Positions 52,309-62,079 are shown, counted from the first letter of the stretch. The stretch: DNA of 64,000 bases from PALSA-693 sp963834725 (GCA_963834725.1 CAWICN010000001.1:1922001-1986000), one strand, 5' to 3'. Translations and numbers: made by a program. Notes: generated by a model not told the origin, from the letters alone.

Positions 52309-52794
52309 CTAGGGAGTTGCGGTGGCCGCCCGAGCCGTCTCGCCGCCAGAGGGGGCGGCCGGAATGTTCTGCAGCCGCAGCTCGCCATGGGCCACCAGCC
52401 GGGCTGACTCGTCAGTGATCTCGGTCCGCCACAGCTGGTGGGTCCGGCCCTGATAGACGGCCACGGCATCGACGATGACCCGGCCCGCGGCGAGCGAGCG
52501 GAGAAAGTGGGTGGTGTTGGTGAGGCCCACCGCGACCTGGCCCTGATCGGCCACCGCGGTGGTGGCGCCGATACTGGCGGCGCTCTCGACAGCAGTTGCG
52601 TAGACCCCACCGTGCACGATGCCCCACGGTGTGTGGTGGTCGGGACCGAGATCGATATGTCCGACGACCCGATCGGCGCCGATCTGGTCCAGGACAAGAC
52701 CGGCCTGGGCCACGAACGCACTGGAGGACTGGAGCGAGGTGGCGTTGCGGCGAGGAGCAGCCGGGCTCGGCCCGGGGGGCGTGTTGACCGTCAT
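52309..52794 (-). CDS. PaaI-type hotdog thioesterase
   Basis: 161 residues from ATG 52794, overlapping the HxlR gene's stop (ATGA). Hotdog core: HHTPWGIVHGGVYATAVESAASIGA, where the HGG turn and the Glu that polarises water are present, then NTTHFLRSLAAGRVIVDAVAVYQGRTHQLWRTEITD. It cleaves an acyl-CoA; the family includes phenylacetyl-CoA pathway and menaquinone thioesterases. Translationally coupled to its regulator. Confidence 0.88.
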   Translation of the reverse strand: MTVNTPPGPSPAAPRRNATSLQSSSAFVAQAGLVLDQIGADRVVGHIDLGPDHHTPWGIVHGGVYATAVESAASIGATTAVADQGQVAVGLTNTTHFLRSLAAGRVIVDAVAVYQGRTHQLWRTEITDESARLVAHGELRLQNIPAAPSGGETARAATATP

Positions 52795-53267
52795 CGGCTG
52801 GCCGCCGCGGTCAGGGGCTCGACGGCTCCTGGCCCAGAAATGGCCCGCACGTCCCCGGCTTCGAGTGGCTCCCCGCAGGCGGAACAGACCATGACGGCCT
52901 GCGTCACTTCCCCGCAATCCTTGTGGACCACCTCCACCGGAGGGCCGCCAGGTGCGGCATACCTGTCGCCCCATTGGCGCATGGCCGTGAGCACCGGCCA
53001 CAGGTCGCGCCCCTTCTTGGTGAGCCGGTAGTCGAAGCGAGGCGGGTGCTCGCTATAGGGGACCCTGGCCAGGACCCCGGCGTCGACCAGGTGATTGAGG
53101 CGCTGGTTCAAGATGTTGCGGGAGATCCCCAGGCGCTGATGGAAGTCGTCGAAGCGCGTGATGCCGAGAAAGACGTCGCGCAGGATCAGTATCGACCACC
53201 ACTCGCCGACCACCTCGAGGCACTGCGCGACCGAGCAGTGCATGTCAGCGAAACTCTTTCGTTCCAT
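52791..53267 (-). CDS. HxlR-family transcriptional regulator
   Basis: 158 residues. MarR-like winged helix of the HxlR type: CSVAQCLEVVGEWWSILILRDVFLGITRFDDFHQRLGISRNILNQRLNHLVDAGVLARVPYSEHPPRFDYRLTKKG. The N-terminal Cys of 'CSVAQCLEVVG' is the redox/aldehyde-sensing residue of related YodB/HypR proteins, and a CxxC-type pair (VCSACGEP) near 130 might bind zinc. It is first in the operon with the thioesterase. Confidence 0.9.
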   Translation of the reverse strand: MERKSFADMHCSVAQCLEVVGEWWSILILRDVFLGITRFDDFHQRLGISRNILNQRLNHLVDAGVLARVPYSEHPPRFDYRLTKKGRDLWPVLTAMRQWGDRYAAPGGPPVEVVHKDCGEVTQAVMVCSACGEPLEAGDVRAISGPGAVEPLTAAASR

Positions 53268-53488
53268 GCGACCAGGCTACCGGGTTGCATCATAGAATGC
53301 AATTCCCTGCTGCCCGGCCCTATCGAGCGCGTGCGCGGTGGCCCGGAAGAACACGGCGAAGCCCCGAGCCCGCCGCACCGGTTCCAGATCGGCCGTCCGC
53401 GGAAATCTCCTCTCCCCTCTTGACTCTCCCGTAACAGGAGGGTCGACGCTCATGTTATTCATCCAATCACAGGGAAAAGGAGCATCTG

Positions 53489-53851
53489 ATGAGCGTCACC
53501 TTCTTCTCGGTCAGTATCGATTGTGCCGACGCCGGCAAACTGGCCGATTTCTGGTCGCGAGTCCTCGACCGGTCCGTCGACGAGGGCAGCGGGCAGGACT
53601 TCGCCACCATCGGTATGAGCGGGGATGGCGCCGGCCAACCGGTCTGGATGTTCCACCGGGTCCCCGAAGGCAAGCAGGTCAAGAACCGGGTCCATGTCGA
53701 TTTCATCACGGGCGCTCTGGAGCAAGAGGTGGAGCGGCTGCTCGCGCTCGGCGCCACCCACGTGCGCGATGTCGACGAAGGCGGGTACCGGTGGGCGACG
53801 CTCAAGGACCCCGAGGGCAACGAGTTCGACGTGGTCGCCGCCCCCCAGTAA
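53489..53851 (+). CDS. VOC family protein
   Basis: 120 residues: VTFFSVSIDCADAGKLADFWSRVLD, then PVWMFHRVPEGKQVKNRVHVDFITG, and YRWATLKDPEGNEFDVVA. Short VOC protein with an N-terminal sheet and final Glu of the metal motif kept (GNEFDVV). AAAAGGAG at a good distance before ATG 53489. Function unknown. Confidence 0.88.
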   Translation: MSVTFFSVSIDCADAGKLADFWSRVLDRSVDEGSGQDFATIGMSGDGAGQPVWMFHRVPEGKQVKNRVHVDFITGALEQEVERLLALGATHVRDVDEGGYRWATLKDPEGNEFDVVAAPQ

Positions 53852-53959
53852 CGACGGGCCCTTTCGACAAAACCGGCCCGGGCGTCCGTGAGGTCTCGCC
53901 TGCGACGGCACCCGTCCGACCGTCGCCCGCCGGCCTGCCGGCGCCCGGGTCGGCGGCCG

Positions 53960-56191
53960 TTACGCCGACACGCCCGCCTCCTCCGCCGGTGCGGTGGGCT
54001 CCGTGACCGGCGGTACCGGGGCTTCGACCCCGAGTCTGGGCAACACGCGGTCCAGCCAGCCCGGGATCCACCAGTTGGCTCGCCCGAGCAGCTGCATGAC
54101 CGACGGCACTAGCACCATCCGAACCAGCGTGGCGTCCACCAAAATGGCCATGGCCAGGCCCAGGCCGAACACGTCCAGGACCCGCAAGGGATCGTTGATC
54201 ACGAACGACCCGAACACGCAGACCATTATGGCCGCTGCCGCAGTAATCACCCGGGCCGAACTGGCCAGCCCGTCGGCCACTGCGATGGTGTTGACCTTAC
54301 GGCGGAGCCACTCCTCGCGGATCCGCGACAGTAGGAACACCTCGTAGTCCATCGACAGTCCGAACACGATGGTGAACAACATGAGCGGGATCCAGGGATC
54401 GATGGGCCCGATCCGGGAGACTCCAAATACCGAGCCAAGCCACCCCCACTGGAACACGGCCACGATCACACCATAGGCGGCGCCCATGGATACGAGATTC
54501 ATAATCGCGGCTTTGATCGGGATCGCGATCGACCGGAACACGGTCATCAACAGCAGGAACGACAGCGAGATCACCAGTCCGATCACCAACGGCAGCCGAT
54601 TGGACAGGTAGTGCGAGGCATCAATGCCGGCGGCGGTCACCCCACCGACCAATACGGTCACCCCGCTGCTCTTGACCACGGGTGGTATGACGGCGCTGCG
54701 CAGATGGCGGACCAGTGAGGCGGTCTGGGCGGCCTGAGGGGAGGTAGTGGGGTAGGCGATGATGACCGCGGCATTTCCGGCCGGATTGAAGATGGCGGGC
54801 GCCACCGATTGCACACCCGGCACGGCCGCCAGCCGGGCGTCAAGCGCTTCTACCGCGGCCCGTCCGGCTGCCCCCGACTCGGCCGGGAGGTCGGAGGCGA
54901 TGACCAGCGGACCATTGAACCCCGGGCCGAAACCGCGGGCCAGGAGGTCATAGGCCTCACGGGTCGTATATCCGGGAGGATCGTTACCGGAGTCGGTGAA
55001 GGCCAGCCGCATCGAGAACAGCGGTAGGGCCAGCACTACCAGCACCAGCAGCGCCGCCGATCCGCAGATCCAGGGCCGGCGCTGGACGATGCGGCTCCAG
55101 CGGTACCAGAAGCCCCGCCCCGCGGTGGCCGCTCGGACCTGGAGGCCCGGGACATGCAGCCGATCGATCCCCAACCCGACGAAGCCGAGGAGGGCGGGCA
55201 GGAGAGTCAGCGCCGCGGCGAGCACCATCAGTACCGCCGAAATGGCACCGACCGCGAGACCGTCCATGAAGGGTAACCCCACTACGAACAGACCCAGCAG
55301 CGAGATGATCACGGTGCCGCCCGCGAACGAGACCGCCCGGCCGGCGGTGCTGAATGCGACCAGAGTCGCCCCGCGGGGGTCGCGGCCCTCGTGGAGGCCC
55401 TGCCGGTAGCGGGTGACGATGAACAGGGCGTAATCGATGCCGACCCCGAGGCCGATCATGGCCATCAACTCCGGCCCGAAGCTCGGGATGGTAAGGAAGT
55501 GGCTGGCGAAATCGATCAGGGCATAGCCGATCCCGACCCCGACGACGGCGATCAGGATCGGCAGGCCCATGGCCACCACCGAGCCGAAGGCGATCAGCAT
55601 GATCACGATGGCGGCCATGATCCCGATGCTCTCGCTGGAGCCGGGATGGGGTGACACCGTGGCCGCGATGGGGTTCCCGCCGAGGGCCACCTCAAAACCC
55701 GGGTGGGCGTAGCTGCGGGCCACGTCGACCAGGTGCTTGGTTTGGGACGTGTTCAGGTTGGGGGTCTGCTTGGCGAACTGGATGACGGCGAAAGCGGTGT
55801 GCCCGTCGGCGGACACCTGCCGGGCTCCGCCCGGTGCCAGAGGGCTGCGGATCCCGGTCACGTTCGGGAGCGGACGCAGGGCGGAGAGCATGCGATCGAT
55901 GGTGGCCGCATTCGCCGGGTCTTTTACCTGACCCGATGTATGGATGACGACGTCCGCGCTGTCGCCCGCCTCGGATGGGAAACGCTGGGCCAGGAGGTGC
56001 TGGGCCCGCTGCGAGGCCGAGTTACCCGACGCGAAGTTGTTGCTGAAATCGCTGCCGGCAACCCTCGACAACCCGATTACGGCAACGACGATCACGATCC
56101 ACCCCATGACGACCGACCGGCGGTGGTCGTAGGACCAGCCCGCCAGCCGGGCGAGCCCGCTGGGATACGTCTGTGAGGGTCTGCTTTCCAC
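53960..56191 (-). CDS. MMPL-family RND exporter (second)
   Basis: 743 residues from GTG 56191, preceded by AAAGGAG; the frame upstream to 56302 is not convincing. Two MMPL halves: GLGVGIDYALFIVTRYRQG (~280) and FGLSMDYEVFLLSRIREEW (~620) hold the proton-relay Asp-Tyr motifs. Compared with the exporter at 5 kb, soluble loops differ and there is a long acidic/Pro-rich tail (PVPPVTEPTAPAEEAG). No regulator is adjacent. It likely exports a hydrophobic compound or lipid. Confidence 0.92.
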   Translation of the reverse strand: MESRPSQTYPSGLARLAGWSYDHRRSVVMGWIVIVVAVIGLSRVAGSDFSNNFASGNSASQRAQHLLAQRFPSEAGDSADVVIHTSGQVKDPANAATIDRMLSALRPLPNVTGIRSPLAPGGARQVSADGHTAFAVIQFAKQTPNLNTSQTKHLVDVARSYAHPGFEVALGGNPIAATVSPHPGSSESIGIMAAIVIMLIAFGSVVAMGLPILIAVVGVGIGYALIDFASHFLTIPSFGPELMAMIGLGVGIDYALFIVTRYRQGLHEGRDPRGATLVAFSTAGRAVSFAGGTVIISLLGLFVVGLPFMDGLAVGAISAVLMVLAAALTLLPALLGFVGLGIDRLHVPGLQVRAATAGRGFWYRWSRIVQRRPWICGSAALLVLVVLALPLFSMRLAFTDSGNDPPGYTTREAYDLLARGFGPGFNGPLVIASDLPAESGAAGRAAVEALDARLAAVPGVQSVAPAIFNPAGNAAVIIAYPTTSPQAAQTASLVRHLRSAVIPPVVKSSGVTVLVGGVTAAGIDASHYLSNRLPLVIGLVISLSFLLLMTVFRSIAIPIKAAIMNLVSMGAAYGVIVAVFQWGWLGSVFGVSRIGPIDPWIPLMLFTIVFGLSMDYEVFLLSRIREEWLRRKVNTIAVADGLASSARVITAAAAIMVCVFGSFVINDPLRVLDVFGLGLAMAILVDATLVRMVLVPSVMQLLGRANWWIPGWLDRVLPRLGVEAPVPPVTEPTAPAEEAGVSA

Positions 56192-56338
56192 GCCTGATCC
56201 GCTCCTTTGTGGCTTGGTGCCCGCCCCGGTGCGGTCCAGCTTCGTGCACCAAGACTGGGTAAGAGAACTGTTTTTCCGGCTCGGACATGTGATCCGTGGC
56301 ACGAACTGCGTCGCCCGGTGCCACGGGACAAGCGCTGG

Positions 56339-56899
56339 TCAGGAGGCCTCGGGTACCCGGCAGCTGTCGGAAAAACCCTGGCTGTGAAGCCCGAGGCCGG
56401 CATTGAAGCGGGACCGGTAGTTTTCGAGGGCGACCCACGACGCCAGCTCAACGATCTCAGCGTCGCTGAGCATCGAGCGCAGCCGATCCACCAGCTCGTC
56501 GGTCACAACCACCGGGGTAGCGCTGGCCGCTTCTGCGTACTCGAGGACCGCACGCTCGCGGTCGTCGTAGATATCGCTGTTGCGCCACCGCGGGACATCG
56601 CGGACCTTGGCCGGGTCAAGCCCTCTCTGCAAACCCTCGTAGTAACCGAAGTCGATGCACCAGGAGCAACCGATCGCCCCTGCCGATGCCTGGACGGCCA
56701 GCAGCATCAGATGGCGATCGAGCTTGTGCCAGCCCTTCTCCGCCGCCGTCTCCATCAAGCCGGCGGCGACGAGGACGCCCGAGTGATGAGACGCGGCGCC
56801 GACCGGCTCGACGTCACGACCGAAGCGGCGCCGGGCGTACTGGGCGGCGAGCTTCGGAACGACGCCCTTCGGATTCTCGACCAACAGAACGTAAGCCAT
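56339..56899 (-). CDS. Carboxymuconolactone-decarboxylase-family protein
   Basis: 186 residues. CMD/AhpD fold: HKLDRHLMLLAVQASAGAIGCSWCIDFGYYEGLQRG, with the redox CxxC (CSWC) but without the usual His three residues on (CIDFG in place of CxxxH), so peroxidase activity of the AhpD kind is doubtful. Helices RAVLEYAEAASATPVVVTDELVDRL and EIVELASWVALENYRSRFN complete the fold. Monocistronic; same strand as the MMPL gene, 148 bp upstream of it. Confidence 0.87.
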   Translation of the reverse strand: MAYVLLVENPKGVVPKLAAQYARRRFGRDVEPVGAASHHSGVLVAAGLMETAAEKGWHKLDRHLMLLAVQASAGAIGCSWCIDFGYYEGLQRGLDPAKVRDVPRWRNSDIYDDRERAVLEYAEAASATPVVVTDELVDRLRSMLSDAEIVELASWVALENYRSRFNAGLGLHSQGFSDSCRVPEAS

Positions 56900-57012
56900 G
56901 GATCATACCTCCATCTCGTGAACACCTAACTCGACGTTTGAGAGCGCCGTGATGTGACAGAGTCGCCCTCTTGCGCCCGGCTCTCATCGTATGCGAAAGT
57001 TGCCGAGAAGCT

Positions 57013-57663
57013 ATGAGAAATATGGTCCTCTCCCGGTGTGCCGCGCTCGTGGTGCTGGCCCTCTCCCTTGCCGCCTGTTCCGGCCAGTCGCACGGCGCCG
57101 CCCCGACGAACACGCCCCATGCGCCCCCGACGACAGCTGCCACCACCGCCACCACTCCAGACTCGTCGCCGGCCACCTCCATCCCCAACCCTGACGTCAT
57201 CCCCCCCGTGATCACCGTGGCCTACGTCAACGCCGTCTTCGCCGTCCTCAACCACACTTACGGCGACGCGACCAGAGATCTTCGCGCCTCACACGCTGTC
57301 ACCCCTCGGGTGAAGGAGGATCTTCGAGCAATTTTCGATGATCGGCTCTATTCGGAACAGATCCAGGCGGCGACTCTGAGTTTGAAGGGCGCTCTCGACA
57401 ATGTTCGCCCCGACGCCGGCGACGGAACGACCGTCGTGACGAAGCTAATTGCCGCGACGCCAAGCTGTGTCTTTGCCGAGACCAAGACAAACCTCAGTGC
57501 GGTACTCGTGCATCCAACGCCGACCGCCGCCTCGGAGTACTACAAGCTCGCACCGAAACAGTCCTCCGCGGATCCACATCATCTCAATCCCACGCCGTGG
57601 GCCTTTGCATTCAATGTTGCCTATGTGACTCCTACGACAGTACCAAATCAATGCGTCGGTTAG
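57013..57663 (+). CDS. Lipoprotein with Pro/Thr linker
   Basis: 216 residues from ATG 57013 (second ATG 57022). Lipobox LSLAACSG follows the signal helix CAALVVLALSLAAC. A Thr/Ala/Pro linker of ~50 residues is followed by one domain: VAYVNAVFAVLNHTYGDATRDL, RLYSEQIQAATLSLKGALDNV, ending with a Cys. No family recognised. It overlaps the next gene by 13 bp, so they are cotranscribed. Confidence 0.7.
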   Translation: MRNMVLSRCAALVVLALSLAACSGQSHGAAPTNTPHAPPTTAATTATTPDSSPATSIPNPDVIPPVITVAYVNAVFAVLNHTYGDATRDLRASHAVTPRVKEDLRAIFDDRLYSEQIQAATLSLKGALDNVRPDAGDGTTVVTKLIAATPSCVFAETKTNLSAVLVHPTPTAASEYYKLAPKQSSADPHHLNPTPWAFAFNVAYVTPTTVPNQCVG

Positions 57664-58493
57664 CGCTGGGCCTGTTCCTACTAATCGGCTTTATTCTGTC
57701 AAAGCCGATGCTCGCGAACGCTTCGTCACCAGGAGGCTGTATCAGTTCTCGTTTTGGCGGCAGCCTCATCTGCGGTGGATCGTTTCTAATCACTGAACCA
57801 GGCCAGCCTGCACAACCCGGGAGTCGTCCCGCCCATTCGAGTTCGTTCTCGTCAAGTAGCTCTACCGGACAGACGTCGGCTCCCCAGACATCCCCGCCTG
57901 CCATCTTGAGTTCACCCTGCGTACAAGTCATCGTGACTTGTCGAATTGCACCACCTGGAGTCCTAGGTCCCGTCGTGCTACCACTGCAAGCTCCACCTAC
58001 AGGTCCGGTCGTACTATCACCACCAGCCACGCCAGCGCCGGCTGCTCCCGCAATCGATCCGGGCACTCTGGCGGTCCAGTTCTGGCAGACGATCCCGCTA
58101 CCGGTCCCCCACCCGTCGATACCGCCGGGCTATGCCGTGACCGGGCTTCCTGCGTATCTGGTTACGAACGGCACGGTCGCACCGCGGCCGTATCAACGAG
58201 AGACGCCCCTCGGCCCTCTCTACATCTCCGCTCACGGAAGCTACCTGATCGATTGGGGCGATGGCACACCGCCGACATGGACGGGCCCATATCAACAGGA
58301 GGGCCGTCCGTATCCCAACGGCAATATCGTTCACACCTACGACAACGTCGGCACGGTAACAGTGACGGTCCAGGAGATTTGGACCGCAACGTGGAGGCTC
58401 GGGGCCGCAAGCGGACAGCTCACGGCCTTGCGAACCATCGGGACCATCCCCCACTTCACGATCAAACAGATCCAGTCCATCCTGACCGGCTGA
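57651..58493 (+). CDS. Secreted protein with C-terminal PKD-like domain
   Basis: 280 residues from ATG 57651, overlapping the lipoprotein gene. Signal peptide MRRLALGLFLLIGFILSKPM with cleavage near residue 25 (LANA). A Pro/Ser-rich stalk (~50-130, SSSFSSSSSTGQ) precedes a domain near 190-260 that reads GSYLIDWGDGTPPTW and HTYDNVGTVTVTVQEIW: a PKD-type beta sandwich with the WDFGDG signature. Probably a surface adhesion or structural protein working with the upstream lipoprotein. Confidence 0.75.
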   Translation: MRRLALGLFLLIGFILSKPMLANASSPGGCISSRFGGSLICGGSFLITEPGQPAQPGSRPAHSSSFSSSSSTGQTSAPQTSPPAILSSPCVQVIVTCRIAPPGVLGPVVLPLQAPPTGPVVLSPPATPAPAAPAIDPGTLAVQFWQTIPLPVPHPSIPPGYAVTGLPAYLVTNGTVAPRPYQRETPLGPLYISAHGSYLIDWGDGTPPTWTGPYQQEGRPYPNGNIVHTYDNVGTVTVTVQEIWTATWRLGAASGQLTALRTIGTIPHFTIKQIQSILTG

Positions 58494-59219
58494 CGTTGCC
58501 CGGCACTGGTCCGCGAGCCGTACGCCGCCGAAGCAGCTGAGGCGAGCCAGCTGGCGGGACGCTGGTCGGGATCGCCGGCAGCCGGCGTACCCCGCTCCTC
58601 GAAGCGGGCGGTGAATCTCGGCGTCGGAGCAGATCGTCTCGACGGTTGGCAAAGTTGGCGCCGTGCTCCTCGGCGATCCGACGCCACCGATCGCGGACCG
58701 ATGGGTCAGCAACGCACGCAAGGACAACTGCCCGGACCAGGCCCAGTTGCTGACGAAGAATGGCCGACTGAAGTTCGTGTCCGAGCCGGGTGGCCGGATG
58801 ACGACGGTTGCTAGAGCCCTGCGATTGGCGAACCGCCGTCCGGAGCACAGCGGATCTCGGGACACCAACACAGCTCCCATCGTACGGGCGGCGACTCTAG
58901 CCAGGGTGTCTGGCGCGGACCTTGCACCCCCGGGACGGGAACGGCCCACGCGGCGGGCATCACGAGGCCTTCTTCCAGGCCGCCGCACGAAACCGGCAAG
59001 GACAGGGACCCGGACATCTTCATCGACGTTGGTCGCCCACTCCCGGTAGACCGCCCGGATAGCCGGTAGACGTGATGCCGGGCTGATCCGCTCTCAACTC
59101 ATCTTCGGGTGCGAAGGCCATCCGGCTCAGCGGACGCTCCCGCCCGCCATTTATCCGGTGCAACCGTGGCTGATAGGATCGATGGAAGAAGGTGCTCAAT
59201 CGTGGGGAGAGGGTCGCGA
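58494..59219. other. 726-bp region before the R2-like oxidase
   Basis: Minus-strand frames (around 58560-58950) contain pieces like GHELQSAILRQQLGLVRAVV and RDRWRRIAEEHGANFANRR that look protein-like but are in shifted frames and match no family I know. Possibly another decayed gene; no repeats. Confidence 0.4.
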
Positions 59220-60176
59220 ATGACTGACGTCGCAGCCGCAGACGGGAAGATCCAGGAGACGCAGGTTCATCGCTACCGGTCCACACACGGGATCAACCAT
59301 GCCTCGGTGGCCTGGAGGTTGTGGGAGAAGTCCAAAAAACTGTTCTGGGATCCCGCCGACATCGACTGGTCACAGGACGCCGGGCAGTGGGCCAGCATGA
59401 CTGATGAGGAGCGCCTCCCCTTCGCTCTGTCCGCGCGTGGGTTCATGGTCGGCGAGGAGGCCGTGACGATGGACATCGTGCCGTTATTGCGGGCGATGTC
59501 CGATCTAGGCCGCCTGGAGGACACGATGTACCTCTCCATGTTCGCGATGGAGGAGGCCAAGCACACCGACATGTTCAGGCGGTGGTTCGATACCGTTGGC
59601 TTCGATCCGAGTTCGCTCGATGACTTCATTCGCATGCAGAACCAACAGATGCAGGCCGACGGTGGACGGCCCCGGGGGCTCTTCGATGGCGAGCTGACAA
59701 AGGTGATGCAGCGTCTGGACACGGACCACTCCCCCGAGGCGATACTCGACGCCACGCTCGTCTACAACCACCTGGTCGAGGGCGTGGCTGCGATCGGTGG
59801 CTATTACCGCTGGAATCTGTTGTTCCGGGCCACGGGGAAGTTGCCCGGTCTTGAACAAGGGATAAAGCTGACCCGACGCGATGAGTCCAGGCACATCTCC
59901 TATGGCACCTACCTCGCTCGCCGAATCATCGCTGAAAACCCCGAGTTGTGGGATTTCGTCGAGCGACGTTGGGCCGAGATCACCGAAGGTTTCGGCCAGG
60001 GTGCCTATAGTGCGCCAGCTCAGGCCAGGGTTGGCTATAACCCCGAGTACATCGCCAATCTCATCAAGCGCCGACTTGCCGCCCTGGCGGTGGCCAGGAC
60101 CATGAGCGTCGAGGATGTTGACCACAGCTCGGTCGACGAGCTCGTGCCGGCGGAGCTCGCCCCGGACCTCACCTGA
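59220..60176 (+). CDS. R2-like ligand-binding oxidase (R2lox)
   Basis: 318 residues. Ferritin-like R2 fold: metal ligands appear as E80 (GEEAV), E112 and H115 (EEAKH), E187 (HLVEG), E222 and H225 (DESRH). The tell-tale V82 (two after E80) and Tyr182 (five before E187), which form the Tyr-Val ether crosslink in Mn/Fe R2lox of the Rv0233 type, are both present, so this is not a ribonucleotide reductase R2 subunit. No nrdE neighbour. Start ATG 59220 after GGAGAGGG. Confidence 0.92.
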   Translation: MTDVAAADGKIQETQVHRYRSTHGINHASVAWRLWEKSKKLFWDPADIDWSQDAGQWASMTDEERLPFALSARGFMVGEEAVTMDIVPLLRAMSDLGRLEDTMYLSMFAMEEAKHTDMFRRWFDTVGFDPSSLDDFIRMQNQQMQADGGRPRGLFDGELTKVMQRLDTDHSPEAILDATLVYNHLVEGVAAIGGYYRWNLLFRATGKLPGLEQGIKLTRRDESRHISYGTYLARRIIAENPELWDFVERRWAEITEGFGQGAYSAPAQARVGYNPEYIANLIKRRLAALAVARTMSVEDVDHSSVDELVPAELAPDLT

Positions 60177-60708
60177 CCACACACACGCGCCGGCCGAACC
60201 AAGGACTCCGAACCAAGGACTCCCGGGCTGAGCCGGCTGGGTGCGGCAACCTCCCCCCTCGTGACGTTGTGAAAGCGACGACCGTGTCGGCTGGAGTCAC
60301 AACGCCATGTAAGACAAGCTGATCAACGCGGCCATGATGTCGACGAGGTGTCGAGCCTCCGGACTCCAGTTCAAGGATTCTCCATCGACATCGACGACGT
60401 CGTTCCAGTCCGTCAACTTGACAACTGCGAAAGCCCTGCTGCCTACGAGCTGACCGCTCGTACCCGCCGGCCGTGGGGACGTCCGCCGACAGGATTGCCC
60501 TAAAACGGGGCCATCTTCCAACCATAAGTGTCCAAACATTTGCCTTGGAAGACGCCCCAGCCCTCGGATAGGAGCACGCGGTAGGCGCATTTCGCCGCGT
60601 CATTCCCTCGGCCCTCTGACCGTGCCAAGCTTCATTTCTCGAAGAAATTCCACGGCTCCCTCCCATGGCATCGGATTATGGTCACACCCCCTTCGTATGC
60701 TCTGATGC
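60177..60708. other. 532-bp intergenic region before the HNH protein
   Basis: A minus-strand frame ending at 60297 contains RAFAVVKLTDWNDVVDVDGE and HLVDIMAALISLSYMAL, mildly coding-like, no family and no credible start. Nothing else is seen. Confidence 0.4.
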
Positions 60709-62079
60709 ATGGTCACATCGACGGCGCCGAGCGGAGCAGCTGAGATCATCGACGCGCTCGCCGCCTTCGTCGAAGACCTGGATGTGGCCCGGTTCTCCGG
60801 CGATGACGCCAACCGACTGACCGCTCTGTTTGCCCGGGGCGAGCGATTGTGCGCGACCGCCAAGGCCATGGCCGCTCGGCGGGTGACCGAATGCCGGCAG
60901 TGGGCGCAGGCCGGTCACCGCTCCCCCGAGCAGTGGCTGGCCCAGGTGTCAGGAACCAGCCCGGGGGCGGCCCGGACCACCCTGGCCGTGGCCGAGCAGA
61001 TGGACGCCCAGCCCGAGCTGGCCCGGGCCTGCCAGGCCGGTCAATTGTCGCCCGAGCAAGCCGGCGAAATCGCCGCCGCCGCCGAGGTGGATCCAAGCTC
61101 CACCCCCCGGCTGGTCGATCAGGCCAGCCGGGCCGGGCTCAAAGGCCTGCGGGAGTCCTGCCGGCAGGTGCTCGTCGCGGGCCGCTCGGCCCAGGATGAT
61201 CAGGGCCGCCTGGCCGCCATCCACCGCAGCCGCTCGCTGCGCTTTTGGACCGACCGCGACGGCGCCGGCCGCCTCGACGCCCGCATGACCCCCGACGCCC
61301 TGGCCCGCTTCCAGGCCTGCCTGCGCCCCTACCAGACCCAACAGTTCGAAACCGCCCGCCAGGCCGGCCGGCGGGAGCGACCCGACGCCTACGCCCTCGA
61401 CGCCCTCCTGGCCCTGGCCCAGGCCGCCCAGGCCGCCCACGACAACTCGGCCGGCACCCCGCAGCGGGAGGCAGCCTCGGGGGCGGCCCCCGAGGTGCCC
61501 AAGGTGGGCCCGCCCGCCACCGTGATCGCCCTGGTCGACCACGCCGCCCTGCTCCGCGGCTATGTGCAGGGCGACGAGTGCTGCCGCATCAAAGGGATCG
61601 GGCCGGTCCCGGTGAGCACCGTCCGGGCCATGCTGGGCGACGCCTTTCTGGCCGCGGTCGTCGCCGATGGCGTCGACATCCGATCCGTGGTCCATGTGGG
61701 CCGGCGGCCATTAGCGGCCCAGCTCACCGCCCTCTACGCCCGCGACCGCACCTGCGTGGTCCCCGGCTGCCACGCCGAGGACCACCTCGAAGCCCACCAC
61801 GTCAAAAGCTGGTCCACCACCAAGGTCACCACCCTCGACGACCTGGCCCTCATTTGCCCCCATCACCATGACCTGGCCAGCTACCAGGGCTGGACCCTCC
61901 AGGGCCGACCCGGACAGTGGACCTGGCGACCGCCCTCCGGCGGGATACCACCCGGGCCCTTCGACGACGACGGCATCCACCTGGCACCACCGCTTCCACA
62001 CCCCGGTCCAGGTCCAGAGCAATCGGAATCCCCGCCGCCAAGCCAGGATGACGACCCGATCGGACTGTTCGACCCATGA
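60709..62079 (+). CDS. DUF222 / HNH endonuclease (13E12-type)
   Basis: 456 residues. DUF222 (1-330): IIDALAAFVEDLDVARFSGDDANRL, GHRSPEQWLAQVSGTSPGAARTTLAVAEQM, GQLSPEQAGEIAAAAEVDP. The HNH at 365-420: RDRTCVVPGC, HLEAHHVKSW and CPHHHDLASY, with HNH zinc-binding pairs. In actinobacteria these 13E12 proteins are present in many copies and are thought to be mobile or repetitive; the biology is unknown. A long Pro-rich tail ends the protein. Start GTG or ATG 60709. Confidence 0.92.
   Translation: MVTSTAPSGAAEIIDALAAFVEDLDVARFSGDDANRLTALFARGERLCATAKAMAARRVTECRQWAQAGHRSPEQWLAQVSGTSPGAARTTLAVAEQMDAQPELARACQAGQLSPEQAGEIAAAAEVDPSSTPRLVDQASRAGLKGLRESCRQVLVAGRSAQDDQGRLAAIHRSRSLRFWTDRDGAGRLDARMTPDALARFQACLRPYQTQQFETARQAGRRERPDAYALDALLALAQAAQAAHDNSAGTPQREAASGAAPEVPKVGPPATVIALVDHAALLRGYVQGDECCRIKGIGPVPVSTVRAMLGDAFLAAVVADGVDIRSVVHVGRRPLAAQLTALYARDRTCVVPGCHAEDHLEAHHVKSWSTTKVTTLDDLALICPHHHDLASYQGWTLQGRPGQWTWRPPSGGIPPGPFDDDGIHLAPPLPHPGPGPEQSESPPPSQDDDPIGLFDP

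Noticed and set aside
58098..58988. 296-codon minus frame at 58.1-59.0 kb
   Set aside because: Overlaps the PKD protein and has no domain signature.
60709..62079. Mobile element / intron with HNH homing endonuclease
   Set aside because: The HNH protein is of the DUF222/13E12 type; no intron folds, inverted repeats or target duplication are seen around it.
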